This document shows positions 55,445 to 63,471 of a DNA stretch of 64,000 nucleotides, one piece after another. A model generated the notes under the pieces. That model searched no databases. It saw only the letters and a list, made by a program, of their open reading frames with translations, and had not been told where the DNA came from. The first letter of the stretch is position 1. The number at the start of each line of letters is the position of its first letter. This DNA comes from Janthinobacterium sp. SUN073 (GTDB lineage Bacteria > Pseudomonadota > Gammaproteobacteria > Burkholderiales > Burkholderiaceae_D): contig NZ_JAPUBT010000002.1 in NCBI RefSeq assembly GCF_030397665.1, forward strand, positions 157,383 through 221,382, in the 5' to 3' direction. The position numbers and the translations under genes were made by a program.

Positions 55445-56104
55445 GAGTTGAATCCCTTCTGACGCGAATAACTTCCTTGGCGACGCAAATCATCGACAGG
55501 GATGGTGAGGGGCCGCCAGCCGAGCATGGCGGCATGCGGGATTTAGGCGAGCTCTTTAGTTTTCTTCGACAACTTGAAGACATGGGCGTTTTCATCAATA
55601 GAGGGACTTCCCCATTCGACCCTCCAGCCCACGTAACGTTTGGCGTCTGCGGCAAAAGCTTTATGAGTTCATTGAGAATAAGCATCAAATTCCTATGTGC
55701 AAGGAATACTTGAACTGAAAATACGCCTCAGTCGTTTTTTTGCACATTATTCTATTTGCCAGCCGTACGCCTCAGCTGGACGACGGGGCCCTGATCGTCA
55801 GTGCTGAAACTAGAATACGGAGAAACATCCGCAAGCGCCATCGTCATTTAACGGCATTCCCACAGTTCGATATATCCGTGCACATTTGAAATTTTTTTAT
55901 ATTGTTTCCATGTGGACATTAAATTGCACGCCACTTTTGCTGTAATCTCGGAAGGCCGGACCTGCGCGACAACAATGCGACGTGCCCACCGCAATAGCCA
56001 CTTTTTCCTGGCGCGTAAGCTAGCGCTGCCGTGGGGGTTGCCGTTGCAGAGCAAGCCAATGTGGCATAGTATGCTGTTTTTAATGCCAAAAAATAAAGCT
56101 TGCC
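55445..56104. other. Intergenic region upstream of the TPS operon
   Basis: A 660-bp stretch that becomes AT-rich towards 55680-56100. It should hold the promoter of the tpsB-tpsA operon (minus strand) and of the small gene at 56105, but no clear operator was recognised. Short open frames at 55477-55713 and elsewhere lack ribosome sites and family signals. Confidence 0.5.
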
Positions 56105-56539
56105 ATGGCCACACCCAAGATCGAAGTGTCATTGCCACATAACGGTACCTTGCTGCTGTCCCTGTTCCGCCGCGACGATAGCCCCGCGCTCGACGTGGCC
56201 TTGCCCCTGGCCGAGCTGTACAGCGAGGGCGCCGATGGCGCCGCCCGGCAACTGGGCAAGAAAATCCTGCAAACCCTGGCCATCTGGCATGGCGCGGCGT
56301 TTGCGGCGCCGCCCTTCCCCGCCGCGCCGGCAGACGATCAGCGCCCGCCCGGCAACTTCGAAGCGGCCCTGATCCTGTTTGACCTGTCGCTGCAACAGCA
56401 GACGGCACAGCATGTGGCCGCCATCGAAGCCCTGTTGCGACAGGCGCAGGCCGACGGGCAGATGGTGCAGCAGGAAGACTTTCTTCTTGAAACCTGGCCC
56501 GCATTGCGCGCACGCCTCGACGCCTGTGCTAATACCTGA
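56105..56539 (+). CDS. Hypothetical protein
   Basis: A 144-residue soluble protein, rich in Ala/Leu/Gln helices (LDLSLQQQTAQHVAAIEALLRQAQADGQMVQQEDF). It starts at ATG 56105 with a weak ribosome site. Codon use and GC match the neighbouring genes, and no family is recognised. It lies 69 bp upstream of the GNAT gene and may share its transcript. Confidence 0.6.
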   Translation: MATPKIEVSLPHNGTLLLSLFRRDDSPALDVALPLAELYSEGADGAARQLGKKILQTLAIWHGAAFAAPPFPAAPADDQRPPGNFEAALILFDLSLQQQTAQHVAAIEALLRQAQADGQMVQQEDFLLETWPALRARLDACANT

Positions 56540-56608
56540 CGAAGCTGGCGAGACCTATCAAAAAAATCGCCATCCACCACCACGCCGCACAGTAAGGAGT
56601 TGCCTGGT

Positions 56609-57103
56609 TTGCACAACATCGTGATCCGCCCCACCACCGGCGCCGACTGGCCCGCCCTGAAAGCCACGCGCCTGGCCGCCCTGCTCGACGCGCCGACAGC
56701 CTTCGGCGTCAGCCACGCCAGCGCGGCCGCCTATACCGATGCAGATTGGCAGCAACGCGCCGTCAGTACGGCGCAGCGCGCCTTCCTCCTGGCATTTGAC
56801 GGCGATCACCCCATCGGCATCGCCGCCCATGTCGTCAGCAGCGCGGGGGAATCGAACCTGATCGCCATGTGGGTGCATCGCGCATACCGGGGCATGGCGG
56901 TGGCGGCGGGATTGGTCCGCGCGGTGAAACAACACGCCGTGGCCGGCGGCCATGCGCGGCTGGTGCTCGACGTGGCGCCCGAGAATGCACGCGCGGCCGC
57001 CTTTTACCAGAAGCAGGGTTTTGTATTCTTGCCGGAATGGGAAGCGCTGGAAAGCCATCCGCATATCCAGGTGCAGAAGATGGAATGGCTGGCGGCGGCA
57101 TGA
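56609..57103 (+). CDS. GNAT family N-acetyltransferase
   Basis: A 164-residue acetyltransferase: NIVIRPTTGADWPALKATRLAALLDAPTAFG at the start, then MWVHRAYRGMAVAAGLVRAVKQHA (acetyl-CoA-binding R/Q-x-x-G-x-A-like turn), LVLDVAPENARAAAFYQKQGFVFLPEWE typical of the C-terminal half. The start is most likely TTG 56609, 9 bases after AAGGAG; GTG 56621 is possible. Its last about 74 bp are duplicated at 60270-60343. Confidence 0.88.
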   Translation: MHNIVIRPTTGADWPALKATRLAALLDAPTAFGVSHASAAAYTDADWQQRAVSTAQRAFLLAFDGDHPIGIAAHVVSSAGESNLIAMWVHRAYRGMAVAAGLVRAVKQHAVAGGHARLVLDVAPENARAAAFYQKQGFVFLPEWEALESHPHIQVQKMEWLAAA

Positions 57104-57139
57104 ACTCAATCAGTACACATATCGCCCCCAGGATGAACT

Positions 57140-57367
57140 GTGCTTGATTGGATTTTCGACGCTATCGTCTGGATGGTTCGCCTGCTGATGTATGGTCTGT
57201 TAGGAACAGTCATTGAAAAGCTGTTCTATTGGCCGGGCTGGGCAATGCTGCGACTATTCACGCTGGGCCACTACCCTCCTGCGAGGGGGCTGCCTCACAA
57301 TCGCTTCGCCGTCGCGCTATTTGCTGCGGCAATCATTGCTTCCGGCTTGCTGATGGCATTGACGTAA
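57140..57367 (+). CDS. Small membrane protein
   Basis: A 75-residue protein with two hydrophobic segments (IVWMVRLLMYGLLGTVIEKLF and FAVALFAAAIIASGLLMAL) separated by WPGWAMLRLFTLGHYPP. The start is GTG 57140 with AGGA 6-7 bases upstream. No family is recognised. It lies inside the segment bounded by the GNAT repeats. Confidence 0.6.
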   Translation: MLDWIFDAIVWMVRLLMYGLLGTVIEKLFYWPGWAMLRLFTLGHYPPARGLPHNRFAVALFAAAIIASGLLMALT

Positions 57368-57500
57368 ATACGTTTGCTGTTGATAAATGGCCAAAACCAT
57401 GGTCCGTCCACGCCTGGGCGTAGCAGCCTATTTTTATTAGCAGCTCCGGTAACAATAGTGTTTCATGAACCAACTATCATAAATTAAGATATGGAATTAC

Positions 57501-57899
57501 ATGTGCAAATGTAAGGAACTACCATTAGCAATTGCAGATCTCGGTGACGGGCAAAATCGCTTTGATTATCAAGGCGAAGAGCTGTTTTCAGCCTATTTTC
57601 AGAACCTGGACACCGAAGATTTTTTACCAGCACTCGACTATGAAATTTTAAACTATGTGTGCAAAATATGCTCGCAAAGATGGTATGTGGAATGCGCACC
57701 TGAGCAGACAACCTGGCCCTTATTTTCCATGAAAGATGTGACAGGCAAGCTGACTGAAAAGTCGGCTGGTGTGGCGGCGCAAAAGGCTTTTCTGGAAGTG
57801 CTTGCACATGGTGGATTTTCTGAGGAAAGATGTTTGTTCAAAAACTGCACCGGACTGGCCTTGAACGGGCGCTTCGTTTGCTACGCGCACCTGCAGTAA
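57501..57899 (+). CDS. Cys-rich hypothetical protein (possible zinc site)
   Basis: A 132-residue protein with Cys2, Cys4, CKIC near residue 54, and C/C/C-H residues near the C-terminus (RCLFKNCTGLALNGRFVCYAHLQ). This spacing could bind zinc. No family is recognised. The GC content is visibly lower than that of most genes in the window, which hints at acquisition from elsewhere. The ribosome site is weak. Confidence 0.6.
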   Translation: MCKCKELPLAIADLGDGQNRFDYQGEELFSAYFQNLDTEDFLPALDYEILNYVCKICSQRWYVECAPEQTTWPLFSMKDVTGKLTEKSAGVAAQKAFLEVLAHGGFSEERCLFKNCTGLALNGRFVCYAHLQ

Positions 57900-58440
57900 T
57901 CGGCCAAGAGTGGCCCTGCTGGGTTTTTTATTATCATGACGAATCGAATTACTATGCAAAAATATAAAGCACTTGAAGAAGGACTTGTACAGTTTTAAAA
58001 GAACTTTCAAGTGGCGTAGCACCCGATTCAAGAGTGCAGAAACGATGCAAATAATCCGACGGACAGCGTCATGAATATGTGCAGTGGCCAGGCACGAAAA
58101 GACCTGCAAAGAAAGCAGATTGAAATTCTTTAAAGAAAATTAATCCTTTCAGCTTCCGAAATATTTTCTAAGATAGCCTGGTTGTTGCAATTTCATCTAA
58201 TGAAGCGCGCCGCGACCAGCCTGTGCACTTTCCCTGGGCAATCAGTAAACCGCCCGTGCCCCTAGGCCGCAAGACATTCGGTTGCGAATTTTCGAAAAGC
58301 ACGCTTTCTGTTTTGCATTACCTCATGCGGAAAAACAGCGATTTCAAGCATTCCATTCGTCCCAATTGACATTCTGTCTTAAAAACCTGCTCGTACTTCT
58401 GTTTTTTTCTACACTCACATTTTCATTAATGAATAGAAAG
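57900..58440. other. AT-rich intergenic region
   Basis: A 541-bp AT-rich stretch. It begins with a short hairpin (GGCCA / TGGCC at 57902-57915) followed by a T run, possibly the terminator of the Cys-rich gene. Nothing else recognisable was found. Confidence 0.5.
57902..57930 (+). terminator. Weak hairpin terminator
   Basis: A 5-bp stem GGCCA / TGGCC with a 4-base loop and six T about eight bases later, directly after the stop of the Cys-rich gene. It is weak and only plausible by position. Confidence 0.4.
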
Positions 58441-59187
58441 ATGGGCATGCGTGCAATCAAAAAAGCGGCTCTTCTGCTGTGTTTATACGGTGCAGCGGTA
58501 CAGGCCCAGGCGGACACCGCGCAAGCCACGGAGCAAGTCGACCAGGATGCGGCTGCGTCAGTCAATGTCAAAGGTATCCGGGATCCGGACTGGAAGCCCT
58601 ACAGCGCCATGCTCAAGGGCGTCAAGCGCTTCGAGGAAAAACACGCGCTGGCGCCAGGCGCCGAATTGCGCTTCATCCTCGAACCGCGCCGTGCCGACAT
58701 CGATATGCACGCCATCGCGCTCCGACTGGAAAGTGACGAGGCCGGTACCGCGATACAGCTGGGCGAGCGCAATATCTTCAGCTTGCCCGTCGGGCTCGGT
58801 CCTCTGTATGAAAAAGCCGAGCTGACGGTGAACCGCAAGGCGGGCTCGGTCAGGTGGATTCCCTACATCCGCAGTGCGGCGACCAGCGACACCATCCGCC
58901 GCCTGGGCGACCTGCGGCTGGCCTGCGAAGTCCATTGGGCCATCGACAAGGACACCTTGCCTTTCGCCATGCGCACGGCGATGGGCGCATTGGGCGGACC
59001 CTGCAATTTCGTCTCGCAAAAGGGCACCTACAGCTTTGCCGAAGGGCGGCGCATCAAGGCTGCGACGATCAGCTTCAACGGCCAAAGCGCGCCCGTGCCC
59101 TTCAGCGGCGCGTCGTTCACGCCGCCGTTGCGGGAGCAGGACTGGAGCGACGACAGCGTGCTGGAGCTGACGTTCGAAAACGACTAG
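58441..59187 (+). CDS. Secreted hypothetical protein
   Basis: A 248-residue protein with a signal peptide (KKAALLLCLYGAAVQAQA). The mature region reads GIRDPDWKPYSAMLKGVKRFEEKHALAPGAELRFIL, with later beta-rich segments and LRLACEVHWAI. No family is recognised. Possible starts are ATG 58429, 58441 and 58447; none has a strong ribosome site. It stands in the patchy region before the hydrolase pseudogene. Confidence 0.65.
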   Translation: MGMRAIKKAALLLCLYGAAVQAQADTAQATEQVDQDAAASVNVKGIRDPDWKPYSAMLKGVKRFEEKHALAPGAELRFILEPRRADIDMHAIALRLESDEAGTAIQLGERNIFSLPVGLGPLYEKAELTVNRKAGSVRWIPYIRSAATSDTIRRLGDLRLACEVHWAIDKDTLPFAMRTAMGALGGPCNFVSQKGTYSFAEGRRIKAATISFNGQSAPVPFSGASFTPPLREQDWSDDSVLELTFEND

Positions 59188-59224
59188 CCACGCATACCTG
59201 CTCACTTCGCAACGATACCTGGAC

Positions 59225-59690
59225 ATGAAAAACTTGTCCTCCTGATCCTGGGCACGGCCGCTACGCTGGCCGCTTCGGCCGCTCCCGTTTCGCTGGCCCC
59301 TGAGGCGGGCCCGCGCTTTGTGTGTATACCTGGCCAGCCACGGCCATGTGGTCATCACCAGCCGCAGCCTGGGCGCCCGCTCTGTCGTCATGACGGATGA
59401 CGTCGAAGGCGTCGAGGCGCTGGCCGCCGATATTGCCTTCCTTGCCAACTATGCGCAAACGCTGCCGCAGGCCGGCATCAGCAAGGTTGCGGCGGCCGGT
59501 TTCAGCTGGGACGGCATGGCCAACGTCTTTGCCGCGGCGCGTTCGAGCCGCATCAAGGCCCTGATCAGCCTCGAAAAGGCTGTCGCAGTGGACAAGGAGC
59601 AAGCCAACGCCGTCGCCCGCAGGTGGTTGAACCTGTTCAGTGAACCAGCGATGCCAGGCGAACTGTCAGTCGAACTGTATATAAATTTCA
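59225..59690 (+). pseudogene. Degraded alpha/beta-hydrolase gene
   Basis: The remnant starts with ATG AAA AAC then TGA, but a one-base shift gives a signal-peptide-like LVLLILGTAATLAASAAP. It continues into PRFVCIPG. A later frame gives YLASHGHVVITSRSLGARSVVMTDDVEGVEALAADIAFLANYAQTLP and AGFSWDGMANVFAAARSSRIKALISL, close to the core of dienelactone-hydrolase-like alpha/beta hydrolases. The nucleophile elbow G-F-S-W-G-G has become G-F-S-W-D-G, the N-terminal part is missing and the C-terminus is truncated and fused to unrelated sequence. It is broken and probably inactive. Confidence 0.75.
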
Positions 59691-59815
59691 TAAAATGCAA
59701 CCTTCTGTACATAAGACGCGCCAAGGCTGAGGTCTTGTACAAATGGCAGAACTGACCCTGTTGCCAATAGGAAATATGGCTTATCATGCAGGTTTTCATG
59801 CAAAGAAATAAAGTC

Positions 59816-60271
59816 ATGCGTTTGATACCAAAGCACTTGATCGCCATCGCTTCACTGCTCACCTTGCCATTGCACGGCGTGGCCGCCAGGGAGCCACTGC
59901 CATTTAATGAGTTCCGGGCCGGCCTTATCGAAACGGTCATGGACAGTTGCATGCGTTCCCAAACGGAACCGGCGATCCAGATCTACATGGACAAGGCCAA
60001 TACCCAGGGCGCCAATTTCACCAATCATGCGCAAACGCTGGCGCATCTGGAAAAGATGCCGGAATGGACCCAGAGCATCGTGCCCAAGATGAAAAACCTC
60101 TGCGCCTGCGCTTTGGGGCCGAGCATCGAGGAAATGCGCGCTACCACGTCGCTGGACGAGCTCGAAGCCGTGGTGCGTGCCACCAAGGCCGCAGGCAACA
60201 AGCGCGGCGCCGATAGCGCGTACATGAGCAACTGCCTGCAGGCACAGAAGACTTTGCGGGACGCGGGCTAA
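59816..60271 (+). CDS. Secreted hypothetical protein
   Basis: A 151-residue protein with a signal peptide (MRLIPKHLIAIASLLTLPLHGVAA). The mature chain has Cys in DSCMRSQ, LCACALG and YMSNCLQ, possible disulfide or metal sites. No family is recognised. The start ATG 59816 is chosen for the signal peptide; ATG 59786 is an alternative. Its TAA stop at 60269-60271 overlaps the start of the duplicated GNAT fragment. Confidence 0.65.
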   Translation: MRLIPKHLIAIASLLTLPLHGVAAREPLPFNEFRAGLIETVMDSCMRSQTEPAIQIYMDKANTQGANFTNHAQTLAHLEKMPEWTQSIVPKMKNLCACALGPSIEEMRATTSLDELEAVVRATKAAGNKRGADSAYMSNCLQAQKTLRDAG

Positions 60272-60350
60272 GCAGGGCTTTGTCTTTTTGCCGGAATGGG
60301 AAGCGCTGGAAAGCCATCCGCATATCCAGGTGCAGAAAATGGAGTGGCGG
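60270..60350 (+). pseudogene. Duplicated 3' fragment of the GNAT gene
   Basis: AGCAGGG followed by TTTGTCTTTTTGCCGG and GAAGCGCTGGAAAGCC repeats the end of the GNAT gene (57011-57084) over about 74 bp with about six substitutions. In frame it reads KQGFVFLPEWEALES then HPHIQVQKMEWR, with no upstream acetyltransferase domain. It is therefore a fossil fragment, directly next to the regA gene end. Confidence 0.85.
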
Positions 60351-60404
60351 CAGCTTTATTGGCGGGTGCGTTATTCAGTGTCAGCACAAAAAGTAAAAGC
60401 GTTA

Positions 60405-60941
60405 TCACTTCACCCGCTGCTTCTCCAGCTTCCTCGCCAGCGTGCGCCGGTGCATGCCCAGCCTTCTCGCCGTTTCCGAAATATTGAAATCCGTCTCGGC
60501 CAGCATTTCGTGGATGCGTTCCCATTCCAGGGTCTTGATGTTGGTGGCGCGGTTGGTCAGTTCGATGTCGGCGTTGCCGGCCACGTGGCCGAATGCCGCT
60601 TCGATGTCGTCCGTGTTCGACGGCTTGGCCAGGTACTGGCAGGCGCCCAGCTTGATCGCTTCGACGGCCGTGCCGATGCTGGCGTAGCCGGTCAGCACGA
60701 CGATCAGCATCTCCGGGTCGTGCTGGTGCAGCATCTGCACGCAGGCCAGGCCGGAGGTATTGCCATTGAGTTTCAGGTCGACGACGGCGTAGTCGGGGCA
60801 ATGCTGCTCCAGCAAGGTGCTCGCTTCATCGAAATTGGTGGCCAGGATGACCTGGTAGCCGCGCCGCTCGAACGAGCGGCCCAGGGTGCGGGCAAACGCG
60901 GCGTCGTCTTCGATGATCAGTAACAGACGGTCATCCTGCAT
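60405..60941 (-). CDS. regA: RegA/PrrA-family redox response regulator
   Basis: A 178-residue response regulator. The receiver carries Asp55 (YAVVDLKLNGNTSG). A Fis-type helix-turn-helix at about 140-178 reads FNISETARRLGMHRRTLARKLEK. RegA-type regulators activate or repress respiration, carbon and nitrogen genes when reduced conditions activate RegB. The gene overlaps regB by 11 bp, so the pair is translated together. Confidence 0.92.
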   Translation of the reverse strand: MQDDRLLLIIEDDAAFARTLGRSFERRGYQVILATNFDEASTLLEQHCPDYAVVDLKLNGNTSGLACVQMLHQHDPEMLIVVLTGYASIGTAVEAIKLGACQYLAKPSNTDDIEAAFGHVAGNADIELTNRATNIKTLEWERIHEMLAETDFNISETARRLGMHRRTLARKLEKQRVK

Positions 60942-62280
60942 GGTGGTCGCTTTCTCTTTCCAGTTTGATAGCCGCCAGCGGCAAGGCCAGGTGCACCACC
61001 GCCCCGCCCTGCACCCGGTTGCGCGCCGTCACCGTACCGCCCAAAGTACGCGCGACATTCACTACCAGGAACAGACCCAGGCCGCCACCGGGTTTACCCT
61101 TGCTGCTTTGATACGGTTTGCCCAAGTGCGTCAGCATCGATGGCTCGAAGCCGGGGCCCGCATCGGTAATGACCAGGTGCAAGGCATCCGCCTCGCGCGT
61201 GGCTTCGAAGCGCAGCCAGTCGGGCGACGCTTCCAGCGCATTGTCGAGCACATTGCAAATGGTTTGTTTCAGGGTCGAATCGAAGACGACGGGCACGTCG
61301 TGCTCGATGCGGTTATCGTACTCGAAACTCTGGATCGGGCGGCTGCTGCGCCACTCGTCCACCAGGTCGTTGAGGAAGGTGTTGATCGTCGTCTTCACGG
61401 ACGATTCGCCGCGCGCCTCGCCCGCCGACAACAAAATGCCGCTGACGATGCTCTTGCAGCGCCGCAACTGCGCCTGCATTTCCGTGATTTCTTCCAGCAA
61501 TTCGCTGTTCTTGCTCAATTCCGGCATGCGGCGCCAGTCGCCGAGGATGACGGAGAGCGTCGCCAGCGGCGTGCCCAGCTCGTGCGCGGCGCCCGAGGCC
61601 AGCAAGCCCATGCGGATGATGTGCTCTTCTTCCGCCGCACGCTGGCGCAAGTCCGCCACCTTGGCGTCGCCAGCGCGCTGGTTGCGGTTGATGCGCGTGA
61701 TGAACACCACCAGCAAGGCGGCGTTCAGGATAAAACAGATCAGCAAGCCTTGCACGTACAGGCTGGCAAAGCCCCGCTCGGGGTCGATCGGCAGGATCAA
61801 GGGGCCGGGCAGCAAGGCCAGGCCAGCCAGGCACAGGCTGGTAATGGCCACCATGATCCAGGTCGACCACACTTCCAGCAGCACGGCGCTGAGGATGACT
61901 TGCAATAAGTACAGGAAGGCAAACGGGTTGCTGATGCCGCCGCTCAGGTAGAGCTGGGCCGTCAGCACGGTGACGTCGACCAGCAGAGCGAGGAACAGGG
62001 CCGTGTTGGAGACGGGCTGGCGTTCGTGCCAGCGCAAGAGGCTGGCCAGGTTGAATGCGATGAGGCAGGACAGCACTTCGAGCATGTAGGGCACGGGCAA
62101 GGCGATGCCCAGTCCCACGCCCACGCCGAAGATCGTGCTGATCTGGCCGATGACGGCCAGCCAGCGCAACTGGATCAGCAGCTTCATGTTCTGGTGGCCG
62201 GCCGGATGTTCCATCTCGGCCGCCACCGCGCCGCGCTCTAAGACTTCGCGGTTGGGCAGGATCTCAATCCTGCCCGGCAT
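60931..62280 (-). CDS. regB: RegB/PrrB-family redox sensor histidine kinase
   Basis: A 449-residue membrane kinase with about six hydrophobic segments. The quinone-binding motif GGISNPF is at residues 114-120, the H box AAHELGTPL puts the phosphorylated His at 233, and Cys275 in QLRRCKSIV lies in the region of the redox Cys of RegB. ATPase boxes DNALEA and GGGLGLFLV follow. It therefore likely senses the quinone pool. ATG 62280 has AGGAAAG 7 bases upstream and overlaps the SURF1 stop by 17 bp. It lies in the same operon direction as the quinol oxidase genes, fitting its role. Confidence 0.93.
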   Translation of the reverse strand: MPGRIEILPNREVLERGAVAAEMEHPAGHQNMKLLIQLRWLAVIGQISTIFGVGVGLGIALPVPYMLEVLSCLIAFNLASLLRWHERQPVSNTALFLALLVDVTVLTAQLYLSGGISNPFAFLYLLQVILSAVLLEVWSTWIMVAITSLCLAGLALLPGPLILPIDPERGFASLYVQGLLICFILNAALLVVFITRINRNQRAGDAKVADLRQRAAEEEHIIRMGLLASGAAHELGTPLATLSVILGDWRRMPELSKNSELLEEITEMQAQLRRCKSIVSGILLSAGEARGESSVKTTINTFLNDLVDEWRSSRPIQSFEYDNRIEHDVPVVFDSTLKQTICNVLDNALEASPDWLRFEATREADALHLVITDAGPGFEPSMLTHLGKPYQSSKGKPGGGLGLFLVVNVARTLGGTVTARNRVQGGAVVHLALPLAAIKLERESDHHAG

Positions 62281-63088
62281 GGTCGCTTTCCTGGCGCTGG
62301 GCGCCACGGGCGCGGCGGCGCCTGTCCTCGCGCACGATCCACCAGCTGATGCCAGCCACCATCAGGGCCAGCGCAAACCAGGTCAGCGCGTACACCAGGT
62401 GGTTGTTGGGGAACGAGATCACGGTCAGGCCGCCGACGGGTGCATCAATGGCCGTTTCCGATTTGGCCTTCGCATCGACAAAGTATGGCGCCACATTGGT
62501 CAGCATGTGCGAGCCGCCGATAGCGGCCACGTCGCGCGAATACCAGTGCTGCGTGGCAGGACTATTTTCGCGCAGGAAACCGCCGCCCGTCTCGCTGATG
62601 CGCAGCAAGCCGTCGACGTTGACGATGCCTGCCGGTGTGCTGGCTGCGATGCTGGCGCGCTTCGGCACGAAGCCGCGGTTGACCAGCACGGTGCTGCCAT
62701 CGGCCAGGCGCAATGGCGTCACCAGCCAGTAACCGCTGCCCAGTGCCGTCGTTGCCTGCACCAAGGTATTGAAAATCGGGAGATACGTACCGGAGAGTCG
62801 CACGTGGCGGTATTCATCCGTTTGAGGCGTAATGCTGGCCCAGGCTGCGGGTCCAGGTGCGTCCGTTGCGGGCGCATGTACGCGTTGTTCGACGCGCTCG
62901 ATCAGCTCAAGCTTCCAGAACAGGCGCTTGACTTGCCAGGTGCCCAAGGCACAGAAACCGGCAAACAAGATCCCCGCCAGCACGGCCAATGCATATCGCA
63001 CGACCATGCCGCGTGGGCCTGGCGCGGCATCTTGCGATGCGGCGCCAGGGGCGCGCCCGGTGTTGCTTGGGCGCGGTTGACTCATCAT
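62264..63088 (-). CDS. SURF1 family oxidase assembly protein
   Basis: A 274-residue membrane protein with one N-terminal segment (ALAVLAGILFAGFCALGTWQVKRL) and one C-terminal segment (HLVYALTWFALALMVAGISWWIV), as in the SURF1 family. The motifs GTWQVKR and VLVNRGFVP are typical. SURF1 assists haem insertion into haem-copper oxidases. It overlaps the CyoD stop by 4 bp and the regB start by 17 bp. Confidence 0.92.
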   Translation of the reverse strand: MMSQPRPSNTGRAPGAASQDAAPGPRGMVVRYALAVLAGILFAGFCALGTWQVKRLFWKLELIERVEQRVHAPATDAPGPAAWASITPQTDEYRHVRLSGTYLPIFNTLVQATTALGSGYWLVTPLRLADGSTVLVNRGFVPKRASIAASTPAGIVNVDGLLRISETGGGFLRENSPATQHWYSRDVAAIGGSHMLTNVAPYFVDAKAKSETAIDAPVGGLTVISFPNNHLVYALTWFALALMVAGISWWIVREDRRRRARGAQRQESDHAGQD

Positions 63089-63471
63089 GGAGCCGTTTTC
63101 GTATGCATGTACTCAGGCATCAGATCCGGCATCATGTTGTGGTTCATATGGTACATGACCCACAGGGAACCGGCCATGGCAATACCCACGATCATGATCG
63201 TGAAGATCAGCGCCATCATGTTCCAGCCGCCTTCGGACTTGGTGTTCATGTGCAGGAAGTACACCATGTGCACCACCACTTGAACCGCCGCGAACGCCAG
63301 CAGGACCAGGCCCATGGTGCCCGAGTTGGTGATGACTTTCGCCATCACCAGCCAGAAAGGAATGGCCGTCAGGATCACCGACAGGATGAAGCCGATGGTG
63401 TAGCTTTTCAGGCTGCCATGATCGTGTTGGTCATGGTGGTGGCTATCGCCGTGTGTGTGGTGGTCGCTCAT
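63085..63471 (-). CDS. cyoD: Cytochrome o ubiquinol oxidase subunit IV
   Basis: A 128-residue small membrane subunit of the bo3-type quinol oxidase. It has a His-rich N-terminus ([16 protein letters not shown]) and three membrane segments: [44 protein letters not shown] and [23 protein letters not shown], the CyoD pattern. ATG 63471 overlaps the cyoC stop by ATGA and its own stop overlaps the SURF1 start. Confidence 0.95.
   Translation of the reverse strand: MSDHHTHGDSHHHDQHDHGSLKSYTIGFILSVILTAIPFWLVMAKVITNSGTMGLVLLAFAAVQVVVHMVYFLHMNTKSEGGWNMMALIFTIMIVGIAMAGSLWVMYHMNHNMMPDLMPEYMHTKTAP

Noticed and set aside
55848-56513. A 221-codon minus-strand open frame opposite the 56105 gene
   Set aside because: Its GC-rich half is antisense to the plus-strand gene and the rest crosses an AT-rich intergenic region with no domain.
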